Assembly (NCBI GenBank): GCA_030539115.1
Contig: JAUNSR010000017.1
Location: 1 to 64,000 of the forward strand
DNA from: Bacteroidales bacterium
GTDB taxonomy: Bacteria; Bacteroidota; Bacteroidia; Bacteroidales; JAUNSR01
Direction: 5' to 3'
DNA length: 64,000 nt
Part shown: positions 1 through 9,419 of the stretch, one piece after another
Numbering within the stretch: position 1 is the stretch's first letter
Layout of the letters: every line of letters starts with the position of its first letter
The notes under the pieces: generated by a model
Seen by the model: only the letters and a program-made list of their open reading frames with translations
The model's database searches: none
Told to the model about the DNA's origin: nothing
Translations under genes and position numbers: made by a program

Positions 1-19
1 AATAACATTTTAACTAACT

Positions 20-49
20 GAATCAGAAAGTGGTTTCAACTACTGATTC
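20..49 (-). terminator. Possible weak terminator hairpin after the GH2 gene
   Basis: A 7-bp inverted repeat (GAATCAG / CTGATTC) with a 16-nt loop lies about 40 nt past the stop of the GH2 gene. There is no clean T-run on the minus strand, so a terminator role is only suggested by position. Confidence 0.25.
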
Positions 50-85
50 GCATTATTAATTATTTCAAAGTATTAAAATCAAATA

Positions 86-2764
86 CTATATATTAACTAT
101 TGACTTTTCTTTCTGATTATACTGTTTAAGAAGTATTGTTGCTCCATCTTTAAATTGCTCTTTTGAGCCATTGATTTTAATAATTTTTTCTTCTCCCGGC
201 ATCAATGTTATATAATTATCAGATATTATTAAAGGCAGCAATCTCTCTTTAGTCTTTTTATTTATGAGTCTAATTCTATTAGAAAAAGCAACTCCTTCAG
301 AAATGTTCTTTATTGATATTGTTATTTCTCCCTCTTCTAAGTTACTTGCTATAACTTTACTTGCAATTTTTGCTTCTTTAATTAACTCAAGATCCTTATA
401 ATCATATTCCTTTTCGCCGTTTCTCCAATAAAGGTTTTCTGAAAGAACATTCCCATTATTATCTTTCAAGGTCAAAGAAATAAAATTGATTGGTGTGGTA
501 TTATCTTTTCCTTTGAAATCCAAAACAAATGCCTCTTTAATATTACTTGCTTCAACATTTACGACAGCTTCTTTAAAACATTCCTTAATCTCTACTCCAT
601 TAATATTGAAGACTTTTGCCTGAGCAACAACATTTTTCAATTCATTTTTAGTAGTATTTATTACTTTAATACTATTGTTTAATGCATTCCATTGTATATG
701 ATTGTGTTCACACGCCTTTTTTGCTCCCCAATAAGCACCGGTCGGATCATAATAATAATCATATGTCTGCCAAACAAATGAAGGATAAGCAGGATGGCTC
801 ATCCAAAGAATAATTCCAGTTGCATCATTCCACATCTTATCATTCCAAGCTTCATACATTCCTTTCATTACTTCAATATTTAAGAGCTGTGATTTTTCAC
901 AGAATTCTTCTATTCCTTTTGATTCTCCATATTGCTCGTTAACTGAAGTTTTATAACCAACAGGATTTGCATTTGATGCCTCTTTTCCAAAAAAATGTCT
1001 GTTCCAAACATTTTCATCATCCTCTTTTAATTGTTCATCAGTTGGTAAAGGCCACAATGATTTCTTTGGAATAAAAAGTTTCACGCTTTCATAAGTTGGG
1101 AATGTAGCCATTCCAATTTCTGAGCGCATTCCATATCCATAATTAGTTCCATAAGGATAAGAGGGTTTACTAAATGCCAAATTACTTGCCGATGTTTCAA
1201 AATGATGCTTTGGTGTCATATTCTGCCACCACCCACTACCGGAAAGGGCATCTTGATTTGAACAAGATTTGTACATTCTGTCATTATGGTCTTCTAAAGC
1301 CACAGCGCTTCTAAGATAATTGTCAAGGTCATAATTAGGACTTGTTTCATTGGCGCCACACCATAAAGCAATTGAAGGATGATTCCTTAAACGTCTTATT
1401 TTATCTTTTGCATTTAACTTGAAAGCTTCCGGCTGAGCTACTTCATTATATGCGACATACAACCAGAAGTCATTCCAAACCATTATGCCGTACTTATCAC
1501 AATAATCATAAAACTCATCATCTGTAACACATCCTGTCCATAATCTTATCATATTATAATTCATATCCTTGTGAAGTTTAATCTTTTCTTCATATTCTTT
1601 TCCATGACAGCGTAAAAGATACTCACTCATTCCCCAATTGCCTCCCTTTACAAATATTTTCTGTCCATTAACAAAAAAAGTAAAAACAGGGAAACCTACT
1701 TCATTATATGCAATGCTGTAATCATATTTCTTGATTCCAAAGGTTATCTCCTTCTGCTGAGAAATATTACCATCGATTTCACAACTTAAAACACATTTAT
1801 AAAGGTTTGGATCTCCGTATCCATTTGGCCACCATAGTTTGGGATTATCAATTATCAATTCTGCAATATTACTTTTGTCAAATATTACGGTTCCCTTTGC
1901 TTTTGCCTCCAAATTGACTTTTTTAGAAAACTTAATATCGCCGGGGGTAATAACACCTTTTATTTCGATCTCTTTATTATTATTTGAGACATTAACCAAA
2001 TCAGCAATCACCTCTATCTCCGCACTCTTTAATGACCTAAGATCGGTTCTAACCCAAGGATCATCAAAAATTACATCACCTGTAATTCCCAAATAAGCAT
2101 TTCCTGTTATTCCTGCCAGTCTTCCGGGTATATATGGAATCCAATCCCAACCCGCTCCCGCAAGATAACTTGGACTGCAAGCTACTCCATAAGGGTCTTT
2201 TGCCGTTCTAGATTTTTTTTGATCACAATCATATATTAAAACGGCGATAGCATTATTGCCCTCTTTTGAGAGTAAATCTGTTATATCATATTTTGTTCTA
2301 ATCATATGACCGCTTACATCCTTAGTTGAACCTTCACTCCCTGATATTTTTTTGCCATTAAAATAAAAATCAGCAAAGCGATTTGTATTATCAAAACAAA
2401 TCCAAAGACGTTTACCATCTTTCAACTCTTTTGGTGTCTCAAATTCGCATCTATACCAAAAGGGACGATTAAAAAAAGATTCATCAACTTTATATATATT
2501 ATCACCAAAATCAGGATTATCAACTAATCCGGCTTCAACATAAGAGGTAAATACAACTCCGGGCACTACTCCTTTTATCCATTTCTCGATATTAAAACCT
2601 TGAGTGGATATTTTTTCTCCTGAAACAAGTTCCAAATCTGCTTTTGGAATAAGTTTCCAATCAATATTATTGCTGTTTAATGATACGATATTTGTTTGTG
2701 AAAAAGCCACATTAAAACTTTCAAGTATAATAATTATTATACTTGCTATATTTTTTATTCTCAT
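86..2764 (-). CDS. Glycoside hydrolase family 2, beta-mannosidase / exo-glucosaminidase type
   Basis: Secreted exo-glycosidase of 892 aa with an N-terminal signal peptide (about residues 1-22). It has the GH2 layout: sugar-binding jelly-roll (about 30-225), immunoglobulin-like domain (about 230-345), TIM barrel, and a C-terminal beta-rich part. The acid/base candidate is E473 in the motif WCGANE, and the nucleophile candidate is E549 in RSEIG. The WCGxNE form is typical of the beta-mannosidase and exo-beta-glucosaminidase branch rather than of beta-galactosidases. It is the last gene of the locus, 29 nt after the GH92 gene and probably co-transcribed with it. With the alpha-mannosidases upstream, cleavage of a core beta-mannosyl or glucosaminyl bond is a reasonable inference; the exact substrate is not shown by the sequence. 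Confidence 0.85.
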   Translation of the reverse strand: MRIKNIASIIIIILESFNVAFSQTNIVSLNSNNIDWKLIPKADLELVSGEKISTQGFNIEKWIKGVVPGVVFTSYVEAGLVDNPDFGDNIYKVDESFFNRPFWYRCEFETPKELKDGKRLWICFDNTNRFADFYFNGKKISGSEGSTKDVSGHMIRTKYDITDLLSKEGNNAIAVLIYDCDQKKSRTAKDPYGVACSPSYLAGAGWDWIPYIPGRLAGITGNAYLGITGDVIFDDPWVRTDLRSLKSAEIEVIADLVNVSNNNKEIEIKGVITPGDIKFSKKVNLEAKAKGTVIFDKSNIAELIIDNPKLWWPNGYGDPNLYKCVLSCEIDGNISQQKEITFGIKKYDYSIAYNEVGFPVFTFFVNGQKIFVKGGNWGMSEYLLRCHGKEYEEKIKLHKDMNYNMIRLWTGCVTDDEFYDYCDKYGIMVWNDFWLYVAYNEVAQPEAFKLNAKDKIRRLRNHPSIALWCGANETSPNYDLDNYLRSAVALEDHNDRMYKSCSNQDALSGSGWWQNMTPKHHFETSASNLAFSKPSYPYGTNYGYGMRSEIGMATFPTYESVKLFIPKKSLWPLPTDEQLKEDDENVWNRHFFGKEASNANPVGYKTSVNEQYGESKGIEEFCEKSQLLNIEVMKGMYEAWNDKMWNDATGIILWMSHPAYPSFVWQTYDYYYDPTGAYWGAKKACEHNHIQWNALNNSIKVINTTKNELKNVVAQAKVFNINGVEIKECFKEAVVNVEASNIKEAFVLDFKGKDNTTPINFISLTLKDNNGNVLSENLYWRNGEKEYDYKDLELIKEAKIASKVIASNLEEGEITISIKNISEGVAFSNRIRLINKKTKERLLPLIISDNYITLMPGEEKIIKINGSKEQFKDGATILLKQYNQKEKSIVNI

Positions 2765-2793
2765 GAAATATTATGATTTAATAGATTATATTT

Positions 2794-5139
2794 TTATTCA
2801 TTATTCCTCTTTTTCAGCTCTCTTCCCATATAAAGTTCAAGAATTCCACCTTTTGAAATATCAGAAAAATTGATATTGCTCTTATTATATTCTTTGCCGT
2901 TTAAAATCATTCTTTGTATATAAATATTCTCAGCACTGTTATTATAGGCTTTTATTACAAACTGTTTCCCCTTATAATAATTATTATCAAGTTTAAATAC
3001 TACTTCATCAAATACAGGAGAAGTAATCTCCATCAACCCATCGCCGGGACATACAGGATGAATACCTGATGAAGACAATACATACCAAGCAGACATTTGT
3101 CCTACATCTTCATTACCAACTATCCCATCAACTTTGTTATGATATCCATGTTCACAAATAAATCTTGTCCATTTTTGGGTATTCCAAGGTTCTCCTAAAC
3201 GATTAAATAGATATGGCACAAAATGGACAGGTTCATTCGCATGGTTATAATATGAATTCCAATGCATATCCTCTGGTGTGTTATTAAAGAAATTGTGCAG
3301 TTCTTCCAATGCTTTTTCTTTTCCGCCAATTAAAGATACCATTCCCTCAATATCATGAGGAACAAACCAACCTTGTTGATATGGGTCTGCCTCGATACAT
3401 CCATACCATTCTTTTATTTTTGCATCTTCCGGCCATTCCACCCAACTACCATCACTGCGTTTTGGTCTAAACCATCCCTTTTCAGTATCAAAAACTTTTT
3501 TGTAGGCATTCGACAAACTATCATAATAATGAGAATCATCTTTCTTGCCCAAATTATTTGCAATTTGTGAAAGACACCAGTCTGCATATGCATATTCAAG
3601 AGTATATGAAATACTTAACGGCTCAGGAGTATATCCTAATTCTTGATTACCAAATTTAGATGATGAATTTACAGCGCACTGATATGCCTTATCAATATCA
3701 TAATTTCTTATTCCCTTGCTATAGGCATCTGCTAAAACAGAGATTGCAGGATTTCCAATCATACATCCGCTGTAAGCATTTAGAAATTCCCATCTCTCAA
3801 AATAATTTTTATTAGTTTCTTCAGCTAAATTTATCAATGAGTTAATTTCATCATTTACAAGAGATGGATTGATTAAAGTTTGAAGCGGAAATTGACTTCT
3901 AAACACATCCCATCCGCTAAATATTGAACGCCGGTTATTATCACCTTCCGATTCATGGATCTTCTTATCTCCTCCTATATATCTTCCGTCATAGTCAGAA
4001 ATAATCCTTGGATCTATCATAGTATGATATAAAGCTGTATAAAACACTACTTTATCATCTTCTGTTCCACCTTTAATTTTAATCTTATTAAGATTTACAT
4101 TCCACAAACTATCACTTTCAAACACTACATCCTCAAAACTTTTATTCTTAATCTCATAATTGTAATTTATCCTTGCGCCATCTATTCCGGTCAAAGATAT
4201 TCCTGCTTTTAATTCGACTTTTTCATCCTTAACAGTTTCAAATTCACTAAAAAAACCGAGATGTTTACCCTCCATTTCATCCTTGCCTTTAATGATATCT
4301 GAGTTTTCAACAATTCTTTGATATTTATCACTCGTCACCTCTTCTCTTTTTCTTACTATGCTGTCAGGAATATTTGCACTCCAAAATCCATAATTTAACA
4401 ATGGCTTACTAAATGTTGCATAAAAATATACTGTATAATCAGCTCTTCCATCTCCATTTCCCCAACCACCACCTTCTGGAGGACATTTCATCCAGCCCTC
4501 TATAGTACTGTCATTTATCACTTTTATATGTTGCAAAGTGGATGTCCCTCCGACCCTTCTTGCCAAATCAATCTGAATTCTTGAATTATTGCTCTCAGGA
4601 AAAGTGAATCTTAATATACCACATCTTGGTGTAGCACTACATTCTGTCTTAATTCCATAATCAGATAAAAAAACAGAATAATATCCTGCCTTTGCTTTTT
4701 CTGAGCTTTTATCGTAAAAAGACCTATATCCTTTCAAAGAACCGTCTTCACGCCCTGCTATTGTTTTAATATCTCCTGTTGTTGGCATAACAAGAAAATT
4801 ACCTAAATCTCCATACCACCCTATTCCACTCATCTGAGTAAATGCAAAACCCTCAATACTCTTATGCTCATCGCTATATCCCGGACCATTATCTCCTCCG
4901 GTTATTGTATTTGGGCTTACTTGAACAAGTCCATAAGGAGTAGTAGCTCCAGGAAAGGTTTTGCCAAGTCCATGATAAACACCGGCAGCCCCGACACTTG
5001 TGCTCGCTCCAATCATAGGATTAACATAACACGTTAGGTTCTCATTTTCGTCAACATCATTATTTGTTTTACATGATACGAAAAGGAATGTTGCCGCCAA
5101 TAGTTCGCCAAATATTATATGAGTAATTAGTTTTTTCAT
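2794..5139 (-). CDS. Glycoside hydrolase family 92 alpha-mannosidase, lipoprotein
   Basis: Exo-acting alpha-mannosidase of 781 aa, a usual GH92 length. The N-terminus is a lipoprotein signal with a lipobox ending at Cys23 (LFVSC), so it is probably anchored in a membrane, periplasmic or surface-exposed. Family marks are YVNPMIG near the N-terminus, the FPGATTPYGLVQVSP segment, NHANEPVHFVPYLF, and the C-terminal GNEDVGQMSAWYV motif that carries acidic catalytic residues. GH92 enzymes are calcium-dependent inverting alpha-mannosidases that trim alpha-1,2, -1,3 or -1,4 linked mannose; linkage preference cannot be read here. It lies 12 nt after the GH38-like gene and 29 nt before the GH2 gene, as expected for one operon. 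Confidence 0.92.
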   Translation of the reverse strand: MKKLITHIIFGELLAATFLFVSCKTNNDVDENENLTCYVNPMIGASTSVGAAGVYHGLGKTFPGATTPYGLVQVSPNTITGGDNGPGYSDEHKSIEGFAFTQMSGIGWYGDLGNFLVMPTTGDIKTIAGREDGSLKGYRSFYDKSSEKAKAGYYSVFLSDYGIKTECSATPRCGILRFTFPESNNSRIQIDLARRVGGTSTLQHIKVINDSTIEGWMKCPPEGGGWGNGDGRADYTVYFYATFSKPLLNYGFWSANIPDSIVRKREEVTSDKYQRIVENSDIIKGKDEMEGKHLGFFSEFETVKDEKVELKAGISLTGIDGARINYNYEIKNKSFEDVVFESDSLWNVNLNKIKIKGGTEDDKVVFYTALYHTMIDPRIISDYDGRYIGGDKKIHESEGDNNRRSIFSGWDVFRSQFPLQTLINPSLVNDEINSLINLAEETNKNYFERWEFLNAYSGCMIGNPAISVLADAYSKGIRNYDIDKAYQCAVNSSSKFGNQELGYTPEPLSISYTLEYAYADWCLSQIANNLGKKDDSHYYDSLSNAYKKVFDTEKGWFRPKRSDGSWVEWPEDAKIKEWYGCIEADPYQQGWFVPHDIEGMVSLIGGKEKALEELHNFFNNTPEDMHWNSYYNHANEPVHFVPYLFNRLGEPWNTQKWTRFICEHGYHNKVDGIVGNEDVGQMSAWYVLSSSGIHPVCPGDGLMEITSPVFDEVVFKLDNNYYKGKQFVIKAYNNSAENIYIQRMILNGKEYNKSNINFSDISKGGILELYMGRELKKRNNE

Positions 5140-5151
5140 TTTTATATTTTT

Positions 5152-7731
5152 TTATTCTCTGCCAATAGTAATTAGAAATGTTTTTATTCCAAAAGGAGGT
5201 ATCGTCAATGCTAATCTATTTTCAAATAAACTATTCTCGACAATATGATCTTTTATGGTATTTAAATTTAAATCAGTTTCCTCTATTTTTTCGACAGGGA
5301 AATTAAATACCACCGATTCATCTTGTATTTCCATCTCATTATCTTTTGATATGCCGGAATTAAAAAATCTAACCAGCAGTTTTCCTTCATGTTCATAAGC
5401 AGCACTGATGATTATTTTATCATCCGACACATTTATCAATGATTTATCTTTAGCTTCATTGCAGATGTCTATTATTGAAGCCACTAAAGGCTCTCTATAT
5501 GCATTGCTATAATTCTGAATCTTTCCATCTTCCCAATCCACTTTATGAGGTAAAATTGCGAATTGCATATTTGTTTTTTCATCTATTTTATAATCTCTTC
5601 CCCAAAGTCCTGTTCCCGAATACTGAATAGTAAGTCCAAGAGGAAAATTTTCACCAAAAAGATAACTTGTCGTCTGATTGCTAAAAAGAGACAATCCCAT
5701 ATTATCATCTTTTGAATATGCATCAACCCAATTCAGTATTATGTTATTCTTAATTGTACTCCATGAATTAAAAAATGTGTCTTTAAGCTTACTCTCGCAG
5801 ACATCAAAAGGTGCATCTTTATATATTCTTTCGTTTTTAAAATTTGTTGGAAATAAGATTGAAAGTTTATATCTGTCATCACAATATGCTCTTCTGTCCT
5901 CTCTCCAATTAGTTTCTTTATATTCGCCTATTCCTTGATTTTTCTTCCAGTCTATTGTCAAGTCATATTTTATTATAGGGCTTTTATTATCGAGGATTAC
6001 TGTCTGTAAGAAATTGTTATTTGAAATTTTTCCTCTTATTTCAACTGTTGTCTTATCATTGCCGTGATTTATTACAGATATTTCTGCCGCCGAATCTGTT
6101 GAAGAATGATAACAATTGTCTTCATAAAAAAAGCCTCTTATTTCCCCCAAACCATATTTTGAGTTTTTGTCTACAAGATCTCTGTTATTCACTTTTTTCA
6201 TCACCAGACTGCTTATGACACCACCTTTTTTAGAATCAAAAACTATCTTATAAAAGTCATTTTCTATGACATACTTACCATCTTTTTTATTATTTGAGAG
6301 AATTCCTTTTTTTGCACCTCTTTTATTATCCGACTTTATCAACCTGTAAATTGAATATCCAAACGATGGGACATTAGCATAGAAACAAATCCTATTATAT
6401 CTGTCAATAAACCAATCATCTATTTCATTGCCTTTGGAATCTTCAATCTTTATATAATTATCTTTATAATCTTTGGGCTTATCGACACTTATCATCTCCA
6501 TTCTTTTAAAAGATAAAGTATTAAAGACTATTATATTCTTTTCATTGTTTCCGGCTTTGTGCACCTCACCATCTTCAAAACGTTCCAATGCTCTTTTTAT
6601 CTCATTATTTGAAATACTTACACTATTATCGGTCCAAATATTTATATTATCAGCCCAAGTCCCTTTATTATTTAATTTATTATACGGCACAATCCAAGAA
6701 TCATGGTGCTGAGAAAGCATTAACGTTCTCCAACCCTCATCTATTAAATCTCTGTCAATTTTAAAACCATTATCTATAAATGATATTGATCCTATTTTTT
6801 CTGCTGTCAATAATCTGTTTTCAGCTTTTCTAACCTGAGCACCAATAACATTAAGAACCTGACTGCCCCACATTAGGTTTACTAAAACATCCTCCTGAGT
6901 GAAATGATATTCCGGATCATCTGAAATTTTTGCTTTTTTCTCAATATAATCGGTCCATAAAATATTCTGTGTTTTGGAGTCTTTCCCAATCCATGGACCA
7001 TTTTTCCACCCTGCATCTTGAAAGCACATTCCAACAGGATTTGCTATATTGGCATTTCTACAGCTTTCCCAATATTTGTCTGAATCCTTCCATGCAATCG
7101 TCTGCCATGTAGAGTTGTCTTCCAATTCTTCACATTCATATCTTGGCAATGCTTTCATTTTTGTTCCATCGCTTCCAACCAAATTAATATAGCCATTGCC
7201 AATACCTTTAGTATAGCCTCCCCAACATGTATCAGGGCATTTTAATGAAATATACTTAAAGCCAAATTGATTTAGAATCATTGGCAGACAACTTGTAAAA
7301 CATGGCTCTTTTGCAGAGTAGGTATTAAAAGCAATTGAAGGAAAGTGACTTTGCAATTTCTTTATTCCGTATCCAAACTGTCTTATTAAACTTTCCCCCA
7401 AAATATTATAGCAATACGGTTGCGAATATGTTGGATTGGTAAATTCTATTTTGTCACTTTCTAAAAGTTTTTTAAATTCATAATAATCGTTTGGTGTCTT
7501 TACTTGTACACTATCCCATGTCTCCGGCTCTATTTCAAGTCCAATTCTCCATTCCGGATTAGATTTTAAATTCTTATTAATAAATCCTGTAAACCAAATA
7601 GGATAATGACCATATATTCCACCATGATAACCATCAACAAAATATGTTGACTGAGCATTAATCATATCTGCAATGAAAAGATGCATTAATAGAATAAATA
7701 TCTTTATATATGTTTTGTTACCCATTTTCAT
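5152..7731 (-). CDS. GH38-like alpha-mannosidase, secreted
   Basis: Protein of about 859 aa in the GH38 alpha-mannosidase superfamily. I start it at the ATG at 7731 (or the ATG two codons later, 7725), because a signal peptide follows directly and ends at MINAQ; the open frame runs up to 7863, but that extension has no signal peptide and overlaps a small ORF. After the signal comes VDGYHGGIYGHYP, the counterpart of the N-terminal His/Asp metal-binding strand, then LSQHHDSW in the middle of the barrel, and a large beta-rich C-terminal half (about 480-859). The N-terminal motif differs from the classical HTHWDREW form, so this is a divergent subgroup. It heads the three-glycosidase run. Alpha-mannosidase activity is inferred from the family and from the GH92 neighbour. 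Confidence 0.75.
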   Translation of the reverse strand: MKMGNKTYIKIFILLMHLFIADMINAQSTYFVDGYHGGIYGHYPIWFTGFINKNLKSNPEWRIGLEIEPETWDSVQVKTPNDYYEFKKLLESDKIEFTNPTYSQPYCYNILGESLIRQFGYGIKKLQSHFPSIAFNTYSAKEPCFTSCLPMILNQFGFKYISLKCPDTCWGGYTKGIGNGYINLVGSDGTKMKALPRYECEELEDNSTWQTIAWKDSDKYWESCRNANIANPVGMCFQDAGWKNGPWIGKDSKTQNILWTDYIEKKAKISDDPEYHFTQEDVLVNLMWGSQVLNVIGAQVRKAENRLLTAEKIGSISFIDNGFKIDRDLIDEGWRTLMLSQHHDSWIVPYNKLNNKGTWADNINIWTDNSVSISNNEIKRALERFEDGEVHKAGNNEKNIIVFNTLSFKRMEMISVDKPKDYKDNYIKIEDSKGNEIDDWFIDRYNRICFYANVPSFGYSIYRLIKSDNKRGAKKGILSNNKKDGKYVIENDFYKIVFDSKKGGVISSLVMKKVNNRDLVDKNSKYGLGEIRGFFYEDNCYHSSTDSAAEISVINHGNDKTTVEIRGKISNNNFLQTVILDNKSPIIKYDLTIDWKKNQGIGEYKETNWREDRRAYCDDRYKLSILFPTNFKNERIYKDAPFDVCESKLKDTFFNSWSTIKNNIILNWVDAYSKDDNMGLSLFSNQTTSYLFGENFPLGLTIQYSGTGLWGRDYKIDEKTNMQFAILPHKVDWEDGKIQNYSNAYREPLVASIIDICNEAKDKSLINVSDDKIIISAAYEHEGKLLVRFFNSGISKDNEMEIQDESVVFNFPVEKIEETDLNLNTIKDHIVENSLFENRLALTIPPFGIKTFLITIGRE

Positions 7732-7795
7732 CAACCCCAACACTATATTATTCGATGCACTACATAACATTTTCAGCATCTTGAATAATAAATTT

Positions 7796-7984
7796 TTATA
7801 AATTATCTTTTTCTCTTTCTGATATAAATTCCAACATCTTCTCTCTAACAATTGCATCATCATACTCAGGATTAATCCAATCCATTAATGAATGCACTGC
7901 CAAATCGCACGATAGTTCATTAATCTTTTCATTATCAACAGATAATAATTTGTCATTTTCTTTTTTATCCATACTAATGTACAA
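7796..7984 (-). CDS. Small hypothetical protein (62 aa)
   Basis: Short ORF encoding 62 aa, or 58 aa from the second Met at 7972. The product is charged and soluble, with no signal peptide or membrane segment, and its second half reads as an amphipathic helix (DAIVREKMLEFISEREKDN). I do not recognise the family. It lies in the gap between the metallo-beta-lactamase-fold gene with its terminator and the GH38-like gene, ending 64 nt before the chosen GH38 start. It may be a real small gene at the head of the glycosidase transcript, a leader, or a remnant. No clear ribosome-binding site was seen. Confidence 0.4.
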   Translation of the reverse strand: MYISMDKKENDKLLSVDNEKINELSCDLAVHSLMDWINPEYDDAIVREKMLEFISEREKDNL

Positions 7985-8231
7985 ATCATATTTAATTAAT
8001 ATCTGATGATAAATTATTCATTTCTCAACAAATATTGACCGTTACTTATTTCCTCTATTCCTTTGTATAACGATTTCCAATTAAACAACCACTACAATTA
8101 ATTGAATATTTTTCTCTAAAATATGATTATTATGCTTTTTGACATAAAATAGGCTGACTCCAAAAAGTCAGCCTATTTTATATGACAGGTCATTTCAAAT
8201 GACAAATATTTTAATTATACCATTTCTTATT
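7985..8231. other. Intergenic region with one terminator
   Basis: This 247-nt gap holds the strong hairpin at 8145-8180. The remaining roughly 160 nt before the small ORF should hold any promoter for the glycosidase run, but no good TAnnTTTG box was found on the minus strand. Confidence 0.5.
8145..8180 (-). terminator. Strong terminator hairpin after the metallo-beta-lactamase-fold gene
   Basis: A perfect 15-bp inverted repeat (TAAAATAGGCTGACT and its complement) with a 6-nt loop. The AT-rich outer stem gives a T-rich tail on either strand. It lies 52 nt past the stop codon at 8232 and separates this gene from the glycosidases. Confidence 0.85.
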
Positions 8232-9260
8232 TTAATATTTAAACCATTCACCCCATCCCATTATTACGCTTGGAGCGGTAATTTCTTTCATTTTCTTATA
8301 AGTAAGCCAAAATGCCTCCCTATGATCTATTGTATGCCCCATTTCATTTTCATGGCCTGAAACAACAATTTTGGGATTAAATCCTTTAACTAAATCGGGC
8401 AAATTATATGTCCAACAATTAACTATCAATATATCCAATGGTTTTATATCTTTATTAATGTCAGCTATCCATAATAAATCTTCCTTATTATATTGATCGC
8501 CAATCTGTGCCACACTAACCTTCTCAGGAGTAGTGACAACATAAATATTATTATCCAATTCACTTTGATGTCCCGGGAAAATCTTAACTTTTATGTTTTC
8601 GCCACCGTTTAATTCAATGTTTTCTACAATCATTTTATCACCTCTGACATGCTTGATATTCTTCCTGTCCATCAATATTCCGGTAGTTGCAACAACCGGT
8701 TTATTGGAACTAAGAAAAAGATCCACAACATAAGGATCTACATGATCACCATGATTATGTGAAAGAAATAATACATCACACTTATCCACAATTTTCTTCA
8801 TATCAGAATCTGATATTAAATGTCTGCCTCCACTGACACCTCTTACAATGTCAAAGCCAATCGATACTTTTTTTGTTTTTGCAATAAAGCCGTCATTATA
8901 CAATTTATAAACCTTCATTTTGGATATCTTATTGCTGTTTAAATCAGCAATAACCTTATTTATCCTTGAAGACATAAACAAAAAAAGATTCTCATTCTTA
9001 TCATAAATCGTATCATGAAGCATTGCATCCAGACAATTTAATGCAAGTTCCCTGTTAATATTATATACTATTGAGGGTTGATATTGAGTTAATGCCCTGT
9101 CTATAACATTAAAAACAGAGACGGACTGTTCATTTAGATAAGCATCACCTTTATTCCAAAAAGCAATATTCTTATCCTTTTCCTGAGCTCGCAAAGTACC
9201 CGAGGTAAATAACGCCACAGCAATAATAAAAAATGAAAAGGGGCAAATTTTTATTCTCAT
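8232..9260 (-). CDS. Secreted metallo-beta-lactamase-fold hydrolase
   Basis: Protein of 342 aa with a signal peptide (about residues 1-25, ending LRAQ). The metal-binding motif HxHxDH is intact as SHNHGDHVD (H168, H170, D172, H173), followed by FPGH (H231), a candidate bridging Asp near D255 (QIGDQY), and a C-terminal SGHENEMGHTIDH cluster. The pattern resembles UlaG-like lactonases and other MBL-fold hydrolases rather than beta-lactamases. Its substrate is unknown. It sits between susD and the glycosidases but is flanked by hairpins on both sides, so it may be transcribed on its own. A role in removing a non-glycosidic decoration from the glycan, or in lactone hydrolysis, is speculation from position. 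Confidence 0.75.
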   Translation of the reverse strand: MRIKICPFSFFIIAVALFTSGTLRAQEKDKNIAFWNKGDAYLNEQSVSVFNVIDRALTQYQPSIVYNINRELALNCLDAMLHDTIYDKNENLFLFMSSRINKVIADLNSNKISKMKVYKLYNDGFIAKTKKVSIGFDIVRGVSGGRHLISDSDMKKIVDKCDVLFLSHNHGDHVDPYVVDLFLSSNKPVVATTGILMDRKNIKHVRGDKMIVENIELNGGENIKVKIFPGHQSELDNNIYVVTTPEKVSVAQIGDQYNKEDLLWIADINKDIKPLDILIVNCWTYNLPDLVKGFNPKIVVSGHENEMGHTIDHREAFWLTYKKMKEITAPSVIMGWGEWFKY

Positions 9261-9375
9261 TATATAATCTATTTTTTATATTAATGTATAGATGTATAAA
9301 ATTCAAATACATTCTATTTCGTATATTTTTTGATGCAAATTATAAAATTCTCATAATGGCTATTAAAAAATATAC

Positions 9376-9401
9376 AAACCGGCAACTAAACTTACCGGTT
9401 T
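9376..9401 (-). terminator. Terminator hairpin after susD
   Basis: A 10-bp stem (minus strand AAACCGGUAA with UUGCCGGUUU, including one G-U pair) and a 6-nt loop, followed on the minus strand by a T-rich run at 9364-9372. It starts 18 nt past the SusD stop and would end the sigma/susCD transcript. Confidence 0.7.
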
Positions 9402-9419
9402 GCATTCCCTTAATTAATG

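Noticed and set aside
7732..7863. N-terminal extension of the GH38-like protein
   Set aside because: The extension has no signal peptide, overlaps the small ORF, and a clear signal peptide begins at 7731/7725.
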